The translations under genes and the position numbers were made by a program. A stretch of 31,857 bases of DNA from Bacillota bacterium (GTDB taxonomy: Bacteria > Bacillota > Clostridia > Christensenellales > Borkfalkiaceae). The notes under the pieces were generated by a model. The model saw nothing but the letters and a program-made list of their open reading frames with translations. It was not told the origin of the DNA and did no database searches. Where the stretch lies: contig QAKO01000011.1 in assembly GCA_003343765.1 (NCBI GenBank), forward strand, positions 1-31,857, given 5' to 3'. Of this stretch, positions 1-6,392 are shown one piece after another; position 1 is the first letter of the stretch; every line of letters starts with the position of its first letter.

Positions 1-377
1 CCGCCCGCACACGAACCGTTCATGCGCTGTTCCGTGCCGCCCGTGATAAAAATGATTTTGGCATCCTCGCCGCCCAGCTCCACCGCCGCGTCTGCATCGG
101 GATAGTATTTCCGTATTGCCGTAAATGCCGCCTGCACTTCCTGCACAAACGAAATGTGCGCGCGTTCGGCAAGCCCCAGTCCCGCCGAACCCGTTATGCT
201 GACCTGAAACTCTCCGCCGCCGAACTTTTCTTCCACAATGGAAAGCTGATTCAGCACACATTCCTTTACGCGCGCAAAGTGCCGTTCATAACTTGTATAT
301 AAAATTTCGTACGTTTCAGAAAGGACGCAGACTTTGACTGTCGTCGAGCCTACGTCTATTCCCATAAATTTCGCCAT
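1..377 (-). CDS. 2-hydroxyacyl-CoA dehydratase activase (BadF/HgdC ATPase family), N-terminal part
   Basis: Partial gene: 125 codons are visible before the window ends. The family is an ASKHA-fold ATPase that injects an electron into (R)-2-hydroxyacyl-CoA dehydratases. Residues 6-14 carry the ATP-binding strand GIDVGSTTV, and further on ELGGEDAKII and QRMNGSCAGG are seen; the Cys in the last motif is the usual [4Fe-4S] ligand at the dimer interface. The YERHF segment near residue 34 and the GGTEQRMNG stretch resemble the very long fused activase/dehydratase proteins (over 1000 residues) rather than the ~260-residue HgdC, but the rest is outside the window, so this is inference. The ATG at 377 follows a purine-rich GAGAGAGAAGG ribosome-binding site. 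A good SigA promoter lies at 451-479, so the gene is probably transcribed on its own. Confidence 0.9.
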   Translation of the reverse strand, partial: MAKFMGIDVGSTTVKVCVLSETYEILYTSYERHFARVKECVLNQLSIVEEKFGGGEFQVSITGSAGLGLAERAHISFVQEVQAAFTAIRKYYPDADAAVELGGEDAKIIFITGGTEQRMNGSCAG

Positions 378-450
378 AACCGCCTTCTCTCTCTTTCAAG
401 AAAATTGTAAAGTTATATAACATTATTAAAAAATGCTTGTGATTTGTTTT

Positions 451-479
451 ATTTTAGCACAAATCCGAGAAAATTTCAA
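451..479 (-). promoter_or_regulatory. SigA promoter of the activase gene
   Basis: On the minus strand a TTGAAA -35 box (474-479) is followed by a 17-base spacer and a TAAAAT -10 box (451-456) with an upstream TG (extended -10). The expected start lies near 444, giving a leader of about 67 bases before the ATG at 377. Confidence 0.65.
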
Positions 480-571
480 TAATTCGGGGCCGATTATTCC
501 CATACAATTTCAGGCAGTTTTTATACCGAAAACCCTTACATTTTAAACAAAACCAAAAAAAATAAATATTT

Positions 572-585
572 TCAAAACGCTTACA
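572..585. promoter_or_regulatory. possible catabolite-responsive element (cre)
   Basis: The minus strand reads TGTAAGCGTTTTGA, matching the CcpA cre consensus TGWAARCGYTWNCA at 13 of 14 positions. It sits about 95 bases upstream of the activase -35 box. A single short motif in AT-rich DNA can be chance. Confidence 0.25.
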
Positions 586-606
586 ACAAATTTCGTACGC
601 CCTGCA

Positions 607-644
607 ATGACGCAGTCCGCAACTGGCTTTGCGGGCTGCGTCAT
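607..644. repeat. long intergenic hairpin (second hairpin after spoIIID)
   Basis: A 16-base arm (607-622) pairs with 629-644 around a six-base loop, with one G-T wobble. On the minus strand it is not followed by a T-run, while to its right the plus strand becomes T-rich. It lies 36 bases beyond the U-tract-bearing hairpin at 680-719, so it may act as a back-up or plus-direction terminator. Confidence 0.6.
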
Positions 645-679
645 TTGTCATATTTTCCGAAAAAATGTAAACAGTAAAA

Positions 680-719
680 GATATGCCTCCCAAAAGCGTC
701 CGCTTTTGGGAGGCATATC
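680..719 (-). terminator. intrinsic terminator of spoIIID
   Basis: A perfect 19-base inverted repeat (680-698 with 701-719) with a two-base centre. In the minus direction the stem is followed by TTTTACTG and then a run of six T. It lies 87 bases past the spoIIID stop codon. Confidence 0.75.
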
Positions 720-805
720 CAATCACTCTCGGCTGTCATTTTTCCGAAAACTGACCCGACCGTCAGATCTATCGAAACAAATGCACTTTTTTATAACGGT
801 ATTGT

Positions 806-1078
806 TCAAAATTCCTTCTTGTTTATGACCTTACGCGCGCTATATTTTCGTCTTGTTGCGTCTCCGCCGCGGATATGCCGTTCCGCAAGGTTTTTCCGCA
901 AAACCTTCTGCACTTCCCCCCATAACAGCAAATCCACTTCCTTTAACCGCTCTGTTACGTCCTTATGTACGGTCGACTTGCTGATATTGAAATGTTTCGC
1001 ACATTCGCGCACCGTTGTCCCCGTTTTTAAGATATATTCCGCGCACTGACGTGCGCGGCGTTCCATATACTCCCACAC
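806..1078 (-). CDS. spoIIID: sporulation transcriptional regulator SpoIIID
   Basis: SpoIIID is a small DNA-binding protein that, in the mother cell of sporulating bacilli and clostridia, switches many SigE-dependent genes on or off and helps start sigK transcription. The 90-residue length fits the family. The helix-turn-helix is recognisable in TVRECAKHFNISKSTVHKD (residues 22-40), and the conserved basic tail RHIRGGDATRRKY (residues 68-80) contributes to DNA binding in the Bacillus protein. The GTG at 1078 is preferred over the internal ATG at 1066 because it aligns with the start of known SpoIIID proteins; a purine-rich GGGGG/AAGAGAG stretch precedes it. A SigE-like promoter lies just upstream, as expected. 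This gene is the best evidence that the organism forms spores. Confidence 0.96.
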   Translation of the reverse strand: MWEYMERRARQCAEYILKTGTTVRECAKHFNISKSTVHKDVTERLKEVDLLLWGEVQKVLRKNLAERHIRGGDATRRKYSARKVINKKEF

Positions 1079-1111
1079 TCTCTTATACCCCCGCTCTTTT
1101 TGCAGTGGTAT

Positions 1112-1141
1112 ATACTATGTCGGTTTATGACAAATTATGAC
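1112..1141 (-). promoter_or_regulatory. possible SigE promoter of spoIIID
   Basis: On the minus strand a GTCATAATT element (1133-1141) is separated by 13 bases from CATAGTAT (1112-1119). This resembles the SigE pattern of an ATA-containing -35 and a CATACAAT-like -10. The predicted start would leave a leader of about 27 bases. The region also contains a direct repeat of a ten-base GGTTTATG-containing word, so the match may partly reflect repetition. Confidence 0.4.
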
Positions 1142-1198
1142 GGTTTATGGCGCTTATACACTTAAATTCTCTCCTTGTCACCATCGCGGAGTTTCAAA

Positions 1199-1230
1199 AC
1201 GGCGGCGCATTTTTGCGATCGTACCGCCGT
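1199..1230 (-). terminator. possible terminator after the tail-assembly-like gene
   Basis: ACGGCGG (1224-1230 read on the minus strand) pairs with CCGCCGT (1199-1205) and an inner CGC/GCG helix. In the minus direction the stem runs into TTTTG. The stem is interrupted by an internal loop, so it is a weaker candidate than the other hairpins here. Confidence 0.4.
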
Positions 1231-1343
1231 AAACCGATTCAAAAACGGCAATACGTATGCGCGTTTTTGCTTTTATATCTGTATTCTCACGTACGGTTTT
1301 TTATATACTTTCATAAAAATTTATGTCCCGTTCCGTTTTTTGC

Positions 1344-1697
1344 TCACTCTGTACGGATGCCGCGCTCTGTTTTTCCTTCGTAAATGCGTACCTCGTTGTG
1401 CAAGCGAATAAAATCCGATTTACGTTCCGCAAAAGAAGGCACGTCTTCCCCCGCCACATACTGCACAATGTCTTCCGAAAGGCTTACCAGACGGCGCTTG
1501 GCTGCAAGGTACTTTTCTTTTTTTTCGTTTTCCTCTGCACTCGGCCTTTGATCTTTCAAAACGGGGAATCCGTTCTCTTCTTCGATCGTAAGTCCTTCTG
1601 CCTGTCCGCACACCAATGCGCTGTACTCTTCTTCGGTAAGCTCCACAGCTCCTTCCGGAGCTTCGCTGTCACAATAAAAACCATTTTTCCACTTCAT
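1344..1697 (-). CDS. small tail-fibre-assembly-like protein
   Basis: A 117-residue acidic protein beginning MKWKNGFYCDSEAPEG. It is dominated by charged, probably helical sequence in its middle and C-terminal part (residues ~55-105). Size, the aromatic W-x-N-G-F-Y opening and position immediately downstream of a tail-fibre-like gene fit the small companion proteins that follow phage tail fibres, but I see no catalytic or diagnostic motif, so the function is inferred from context. The ATG at 1697 is chosen over an ATG at 1718 because AGGAG lies eight bases in front of it and because the longer version would overlap the upstream gene. The two genes are separated by 11 bases and are probably co-transcribed from the promoter at 3394-3422. 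Confidence 0.6.
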   Translation of the reverse strand: MKWKNGFYCDSEAPEGAVELTEEEYSALVCGQAEGLTIEEENGFPVLKDQRPSAEENEKKEKYLAAKRRLVSLSEDIVQYVAGEDVPSFAERKSDFIRLHNEVRIYEGKTERGIRTE

Positions 1698-1708
1698 GTT
1701 GTTTTCTC

Positions 1709-3334
1709 CTATTTCCATTTTCCGATTGCAATATAATCCACCGCAGGCGAAACCTGTTCATTGCCGTCAAAACTGACAAATTTGAGTTTAAATTGCGAAG
1801 CCGAAATATGTTCCACGGCAGGCATTGCTTTATAGAATTTATAATCCGTATCAGGAATATTCGGAGCAATCGCAAGAGTGTAATCATTGGAAGCAAAGGC
1901 GATCTGAAAGGAAACTGTTTTTTCCGATGGCGCGTTGGAATTTCCATATAACGAATTTTTCAGAACCTGCACCCCGTTTAAAAAACGCGTCATGCCCTGA
2001 TAATTCGCCACCCCGTCCACAAAAACATTGAACCAATTGTTTGCAGTTATTCCATTGACAGTAAGTTCGGAACAATCGGTGCAGTAAATTTTTGCAGACG
2101 TGCCGCTCACAGTTATGCTTCCCGAACAATTTACCAGAAAATAATTCCCTGCTCCCGAGACCGTTACATTTGAAATTGTACACCCGACATACTTTTTCCC
2201 CGCCGAAAGCGATGTCTGTGTTGTGCCGATCACGATATCCGCCGAAAGTTTATCCTGCTTTGCGGACAGCTCCGATTTCGTGGCATATGTATTTGTCAGA
2301 ACATTGCCGCTTGCGTCCTGCGTCGCTTTGACCGCCGTCTGGGCATTGACGGCATTTGTCGCATTGGTAGCGGTTGCCGCGCTGTCAGCACGGACCGCCG
2401 ATCCTACTTTTGTTGTTCCGTCGATGATTTTTTCAAGATCAGCTTGCTGTGCAAAATCGCCGCCTACGATCTGCTGCGCCTTTTCCATCGCCTCCTGTGC
2501 GGCTTTTGCACTGTTTTCGGCACTTTCCGCCGACTCCGCACAAACAATTTTATCTGCCGCCGCAGACGCAGCACTGCTTGCCGCCGATTCCTCCGCCGTC
2601 GCCGCCGCGGCTGCACTCGACGCCGCCGCGGCAGCCGATTGCTGCGCGCTGATCTTCGCCTGTTCGGCTAAAGCTGCCTGTTCAAACGCATCGTCAAAAC
2701 GGCAAACCTCTTCCCAGTACTGTGAATTCAGTCCGCCCTGTGCGTTATAAGGAGGATTCGTATTCTCCGTTATCAGCGAACGGACAAAACTACCACGCTC
2801 ATAAGCTTCAGGGCAATATACGATCTCATTTACCGAATAACGATATGTTTCATTCCATCCGTACAGAGCACGGGCGGCATAAGCGGCGTTTTTTACGTCC
2901 GTATGCAGCTGCGAGATCACCGACAAGATCTGCAGATAACTTTCTTCATCGGAAACTTGTGATAAATCAGGTGCCACCCCCTGTTCGACCGTAAAAAGAA
3001 CCTTTTCCGTCGCGAGAATATCCCCCTGCGTCCCCACGCGGAAAAACTGAGCGGCAACCAGACCATAACGCGCCGTAACCAACGCAGGAAGCAATGTACG
3101 CCAGCCGTAAAGCTTCCCGCCTTCCGCCGTAACGGCTCCGCCCATCGGCCCGATATACTGCATATAATAGCGAGGCGTACTCTCCCCCGTGGGCAGACAG
3201 AACGAAACCGCAAGTTGCGCGCTGTCATCAAACGGAGCGATCAGCGTAAGCGAATTCGCTTCCGAAGAGCCCTGGCAAATCCGCTCCGGTACGCATCGGA
3301 ACGAATTTCCCGCCGAATCAAAAAAATAAATCAT
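1709..3334 (-). CDS. phage tail-fibre / baseplate-like protein, isolated
   Basis: A 541-residue protein with the modular build of a receptor-binding tail fibre. Residues 1-~145 form a globular domain reminiscent of BppU-type baseplate N-termini. Residues ~160-215 (YSVNEIVYCPE to YWEEV) resemble the small carbohydrate-binding modules of fibres. Residues ~220-290 are an Ala/Glu/Ser-rich coiled coil, and ~300-360 is a low-complexity AT-N-A repeat ending in the fibre-like phrase NTYATKSEL. The following ~90 residues are a Ser/Thr/Val/Gly-rich beta structure, then a C-terminal head domain. There is no signal peptide or membrane segment. AGGAGAGGGAG precedes the ATG. No capsid, sheath, tube, holin or lysin gene is next to it, so it could be a prophage relic, part of a tailocin encoded elsewhere, or a host-adopted surface fibre. 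Confidence 0.75.
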   Translation of the reverse strand: MIYFFDSAGNSFRCVPERICQGSSEANSLTLIAPFDDSAQLAVSFCLPTGESTPRYYMQYIGPMGGAVTAEGGKLYGWRTLLPALVTARYGLVAAQFFRVGTQGDILATEKVLFTVEQGVAPDLSQVSDEESYLQILSVISQLHTDVKNAAYAARALYGWNETYRYSVNEIVYCPEAYERGSFVRSLITENTNPPYNAQGGLNSQYWEEVCRFDDAFEQAALAEQAKISAQQSAAAAASSAAAAATAEESAASSAASAAADKIVCAESAESAENSAKAAQEAMEKAQQIVGGDFAQQADLEKIIDGTTKVGSAVRADSAATATNATNAVNAQTAVKATQDASGNVLTNTYATKSELSAKQDKLSADIVIGTTQTSLSAGKKYVGCTISNVTVSGAGNYFLVNCSGSITVSGTSAKIYCTDCSELTVNGITANNWFNVFVDGVANYQGMTRFLNGVQVLKNSLYGNSNAPSEKTVSFQIAFASNDYTLAIAPNIPDTDYKFYKAMPAVEHISASQFKLKFVSFDGNEQVSPAVDYIAIGKWK

Positions 3335-3393
3335 GTTTTCTCCCTCTCCTTTTGGATGCGGACGGAGAAATTCCGTACCGCGTTTGCCTTTTC

Positions 3394-3422
3394 ATTATAA
3401 AAAATAAAATGGCTCAATACAA
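3394..3422 (-). promoter_or_regulatory. SigA-type promoter of the tail-fibre pair
   Basis: On the minus strand TTGTAT (3417-3422), a 17-base spacer and TATAAT (3394-3399). It gives the orphan tail-fibre genes their own transcription start about 53 bases before the ATG at 3334. Confidence 0.6.
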
Positions 3423-3480
3423 GACTGCCCGACAAAAAATATACCGCTCTTCTCACTGCGTCCTATGACGCATCCGAAAT

Positions 3481-3522
3481 CAAGTGCGGCGACCGCAAAA
3501 AAATTTGCGGTCGCCGCACTTG
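3481..3522. repeat. long perfect hairpin, second after the polysaccharide operon
   Basis: A 19-base perfect stem (3481-3499 with 3504-3522) whose top is AAA/TTT around a four-A loop. No T-run follows in the minus direction. It sits 14 bases beyond the U-tract terminator at 3536-3577 and upstream of the tail-fibre promoter, and probably insulates the two units. Confidence 0.65.
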
Positions 3523-3535
3523 TCTTATATTAAAA

Positions 3536-3577
3536 GACGGGAGCCGGGTGCGCAGATCTGCGTACCCGGCTCCCGTC
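3536..3577 (-). terminator. intrinsic terminator of the polysaccharide operon
   Basis: A 21-base inverted repeat (3536-3556 with 3557-3577) with a single G-T pair, centred on AGATCT so that the real loop is a few bases. In the minus direction it is followed by TTTTAATAT. It lies 64 bases past the stop of the last operon gene. Confidence 0.8.
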
Positions 3578-3640
3578 AAAACGGTAATCATTCTATTTAC
3601 AAATATATTATTTTTTATATAACGTCATGCTGTTTTTCAG

Positions 3641-4924
3641 TCAAAGTCCTTTACGGATATGCACCAGTTGTCCGTACTCATCGGAAGAAGCAAAATACAT
3701 GATCGCACAGATGACGTCCTCCGGTTCGAGAAGTTCCCGAGGATTGATCTTTGTCTTGTGGAGCTTTTCAATCAGCGGGGTATTGACTTTTTCAGGAATC
3801 ACGGCGTTGAGATAGACGCCGCGCTGTGCAAGTATTCTCGACTGCGATTCCACGATACTGTTCAGAGCCGCTTTTGCTGCAGAATAGTTCGTCAGTTTTT
3901 CCCTTCCCTTGGTTGAAGAACTGCTGCTCATAAAGACGAGGTTGACCTTCTTACCCAAGGACAAGGCATATTCGATGAGGATCTCGTTGGCTTTGACATT
4001 CACGTTAAAGATCTCGTCGAACGTTGCGGACAAGCCGTCGTTGTCATCGTAATACACAGCCGCCGCATTGATAATGGCAGAAGGAACAAAATCGCCGCAA
4101 TAATCGCGTATGTCCTGTACCGTCATAGCGGAAAGGTCAAGTTCCTTATGCCGCGGCGCGCGGAACAGGATATTATGATCCATAAGATATTTTTCGATCG
4201 CCTGGCCTACCCCGCCCGAACCGCCGAGAAGCAGGACACTTTCCGGATTCTGCCTTTGCAGAAATTTGTCGTTATGATTGACGCTGTAATAATGCAAGCG
4301 CATCAGCTGTTCCGCAATAAAGAGATCTTCGGGATAGGTTATTTTCATGTTAAAGACGTCCGAAGGCATTTTCAGGATATTGCAATCCCCGACCTGGGAG
4401 ACGATCGCAAGATCTCGGCGCGCGGGATCAAAATCTTTGAGAAGAGAAAACCGAAAGGCTTCGGGCGATTGTACCAGCTGAAAATTTTCCCTGTTTTCAT
4501 GGCAAAAATGAGTATCCACCAATGCGTCGTTGATCGGGGCAACGGTAATAACGGCGTCATGGTCCTGCAGATTTTCAAAAATCTCGTCGAATTTTTTTGC
4601 GGGGATCAGGGGCCGCACACTGTCATGAAAGACAACGTTTTCACAGGAATAATTCTCGCGGATAAAACAGAGTGCATTATATATCGAACGGTTTCTGGTT
4701 TCTCCGCCGACAATACAGCGCACTTTATATTTTTCCGCAATATAGCGCGATTCGTATTCTTCCCGATCCACCACGAGCAGAACCTCGTCGATCGCCTTGC
4801 TGGCGCACATTGCCTTAATACTGTAAGCGACTACTTCCGTACCGTTAAGTTTGAGATATTGTTTATTCATATATCCGCCGAAACGCTTGCTGTCGCCCGC
4901 GGACAAGATCACTCCGATGTTCAT
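3641..4924 (-). CDS. bifunctional cytidylyltransferase / short-chain reductase (Bcs1/Acs1-like, CDP-alditol synthesis)
   Basis: 427 residues in two domains. Residues 1-~210 are an IspD/TarI-type cytidylyltransferase with SAGDSKRFGG (8-17), NKQYLKLNG (20-28), HDSVRPLI (100-107) and MKITYPEDL (193-201). Residues ~228-427 are a short-chain dehydrogenase/reductase: Rossmann loop GGSGGVG (234-240), INAAA (285-289), serine cluster (333-337) and YSAAK with Tyr347 and Lys351. This order matches Haemophilus capsule enzymes Bcs1/Acs1, which reduce ribulose-5-phosphate and couple the ribitol-5-phosphate to CTP. CDP-ribitol or a related CDP-alditol is therefore the likely product; the exact sugar cannot be read. 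The nucleotide-binding loop is unusual: AGDSKRF replaces AGGxGxR and MNKQ replaces PKQ. The ATG at 4924 overlaps the upstream stop as ATGA, so translation is coupled. Last gene of the operon. Confidence 0.85.
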   Translation of the reverse strand: MNIGVILSAGDSKRFGGYMNKQYLKLNGTEVVAYSIKAMCASKAIDEVLLVVDREEYESRYIAEKYKVRCIVGGETRNRSIYNALCFIRENYSCENVVFHDSVRPLIPAKKFDEIFENLQDHDAVITVAPINDALVDTHFCHENRENFQLVQSPEAFRFSLLKDFDPARRDLAIVSQVGDCNILKMPSDVFNMKITYPEDLFIAEQLMRLHYYSVNHNDKFLQRQNPESVLLLGGSGGVGQAIEKYLMDHNILFRAPRHKELDLSAMTVQDIRDYCGDFVPSAIINAAAVYYDDNDGLSATFDEIFNVNVKANEILIEYALSLGKKVNLVFMSSSSSTKGREKLTNYSAAKAALNSIVESQSRILAQRGVYLNAVIPEKVNTPLIEKLHKTKINPRELLEPEDVICAIMYFASSDEYGQLVHIRKGL

Positions 4925-5562
4925 ACTCTCTCTTCCAAAAATTTTCCGACAAGTTCCAGATCGCCCATATACGTCACTTTCATATTGTTTTTCATGGCAT
5001 AACTGACATATAGCGAACTGTTTTCGGGCATCAGCTGGCAAATGGCAGTACGGTCGGAATCTTTATCGAAACTGCTGCAAAGCAACGGAAAATTACAGGC
5101 TTCGGGTGTCTGGATGAGATAATAATCCTCCCGATCTACATACCGCATGCCGACTTTTCCTAAACTGTCCACAATTTTCTGCCCTGTGATGACACAATCA
5201 TACTCATCGAGCTTATCCATATATTCGTCGATCAGCTCCGCACGGATAAGCGGCCGCGCAGAATCGAGAAAAATGATTTTTTTGCAGTCATACCCGCGCT
5301 CTTTGATATAAGCAAGGGCATTGTATACGGAAATATTGCGCGTATTTCCGCCGTCGCAGACCTCCGTGCCGTATTCCCTGGCCAGCCTTTCCTGATAACT
5401 TCTGTCACAGACAATCAGAACTTTATCCGTCTTTTTGCTCTTTTTTGCCGCTTCGATGGCGTACGCAATGACTTCTTTCCCGTTGAGCATACAATATTGT
5501 TTTGGCAAATTTCCGCCGTAACGGCTCCCGACACCGCCCGCCAGCACCACTGCTATATTCAT
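4921..5562 (-). CDS. IspD/TarI-like CTP:sugar- or alditol-phosphate cytidylyltransferase
   Basis: A 213-residue single-domain nucleotidyltransferase. The CTP-binding start is canonical, LAGGVGSRYGGNLPKQ (7-22) with Arg14 and Lys21 in the catalytic positions. The usual HDxxRP motif is LDSARP here, and the C-terminal xPxDL motif is YMGDLEL. It is clearly related to the first half of the next gene and shares TRN-S-YNALxxI, so the two look like a diverged duplication. Inside a polysaccharide operon and next to LicD, a CDP-alditol (ribitol- or glycerol-type) product is more likely than the isoprenoid intermediate, though a housekeeping IspD role cannot be excluded. The start overlaps the licD-family stop by ATGA. 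Confidence 0.82.
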   Translation of the reverse strand: MNIAVVLAGGVGSRYGGNLPKQYCMLNGKEVIAYAIEAAKKSKKTDKVLIVCDRSYQERLAREYGTEVCDGGNTRNISVYNALAYIKERGYDCKKIIFLDSARPLIRAELIDEYMDKLDEYDCVITGQKIVDSLGKVGMRYVDREDYYLIQTPEACNFPLLCSSFDKDSDRTAICQLMPENSSLYVSYAMKNNMKVTYMGDLELVGKFLEERV

Positions 5563-6392
5563 TCTTTTTTCTTCCTTTGATTTTCGCGGATGTATTCTTT
5601 ATACGGCTTGTTGTAATCTACATAACAAATCGAATGGCCGCCCCGCTTGTTTTCGGGCGGAGGCGTCATATAATCGCCGTAGATCCGCGTTAAATACTCG
5701 TCGTATTTTTCTACGCCGTAAAACTGCGTATCTTCAAAATCATACAATTTCGGCGTTCCTACATAAGAAAGCGGGATCACTTCCCTTTCGTTTGCCACGC
5801 CGTAGACATTGGTAATATATTCTGTCTGTACGCTTTTGTATTTTTCTACCGCCCTGTACGGCCAATCAAACCAACGCGGTGTTTCGGGCAGCAGCTGAAG
5901 TACTTTCGTCCCTGCCGTTTTGAGAAATGTCGTCCGCTTTCCTTTCTGATATATTCCGTTGATGATCCATTTGCGTCTTCGGATCGTTGTCATCCTTTTT
6001 TCAGCAGTTTCCAGATCATTCCCGATATTATCGAGCGGAAAAATATCGATATATACCCCGCCGATCAATTTCGTATCCTGCGCCGATTCGATATACGTTG
6101 TATTTTCATCGTACATTTTACAGAAACCGTATTTATATCCTTTCACCGTTTTATAATCGTTGAAAGAATATCCCTGCGGAAGTTCTGTACGCAGCTGCAT
6201 CATGCGGTCATAATCCTTGCGGAGCATTCCGAAATCCATATCATCGTCCCAGGGAATAAAGCCTTTGTGTCGCACGGCTCCCAGCATCGTTCCGCCGATC
6301 ATAAAATATTGCAGACCGTGCTTCATACAGAATTCATGAAATACTTTCGCCATATCCAGCAACTTTTGTTTGAGTGTATCTTCATTGCTCAT
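5559..6392 (-). CDS. LicD-family phosphotransferase
   Basis: 277 residues, typical for the LicD family (nucleotidyltransferase fold), whose members transfer phosphocholine or, in fukutin/FKRP relatives, ribitol-phosphate from the CDP-activated form to a glycan. The hallmark GGTMLGAVRHKGFIPWDDDMD spans residues 33-53; the acidic cluster at 49-53 binds metal. GVYIDIFPLDNI and the late HSICYVDYNKPY segment also fit. No membrane segment is evident, so it should act on lipid-linked repeats on the cytoplasmic side. The ATG at 6392 is preferred to upstream in-frame starts because the extension is only Arg/Lys-rich antisense-like sequence and because GAAGGAG lies upstream (spacing about 12). It overlaps the flippase gene by 11 bases. 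Its neighbours supply the CDP-linked donor. Confidence 0.9.
   Translation of the reverse strand: MSNEDTLKQKLLDMAKVFHEFCMKHGLQYFMIGGTMLGAVRHKGFIPWDDDMDFGMLRKDYDRMMQLRTELPQGYSFNDYKTVKGYKYGFCKMYDENTTYIESAQDTKLIGGVYIDIFPLDNIGNDLETAEKRMTTIRRRKWIINGIYQKGKRTTFLKTAGTKVLQLLPETPRWFDWPYRAVEKYKSVQTEYITNVYGVANEREVIPLSYVGTPKLYDFEDTQFYGVEKYDEYLTRIYGDYMTPPPENKRGGHSICYVDYNKPYKEYIRENQRKKKE

Noticed and set aside
1128..1170. Tiny GTG-started reading frame of eight codons behind an AAGGAG sequence
   Set aside because: Too short and overlapping the spoIIID promoter region; no sign of conservation can be seen.
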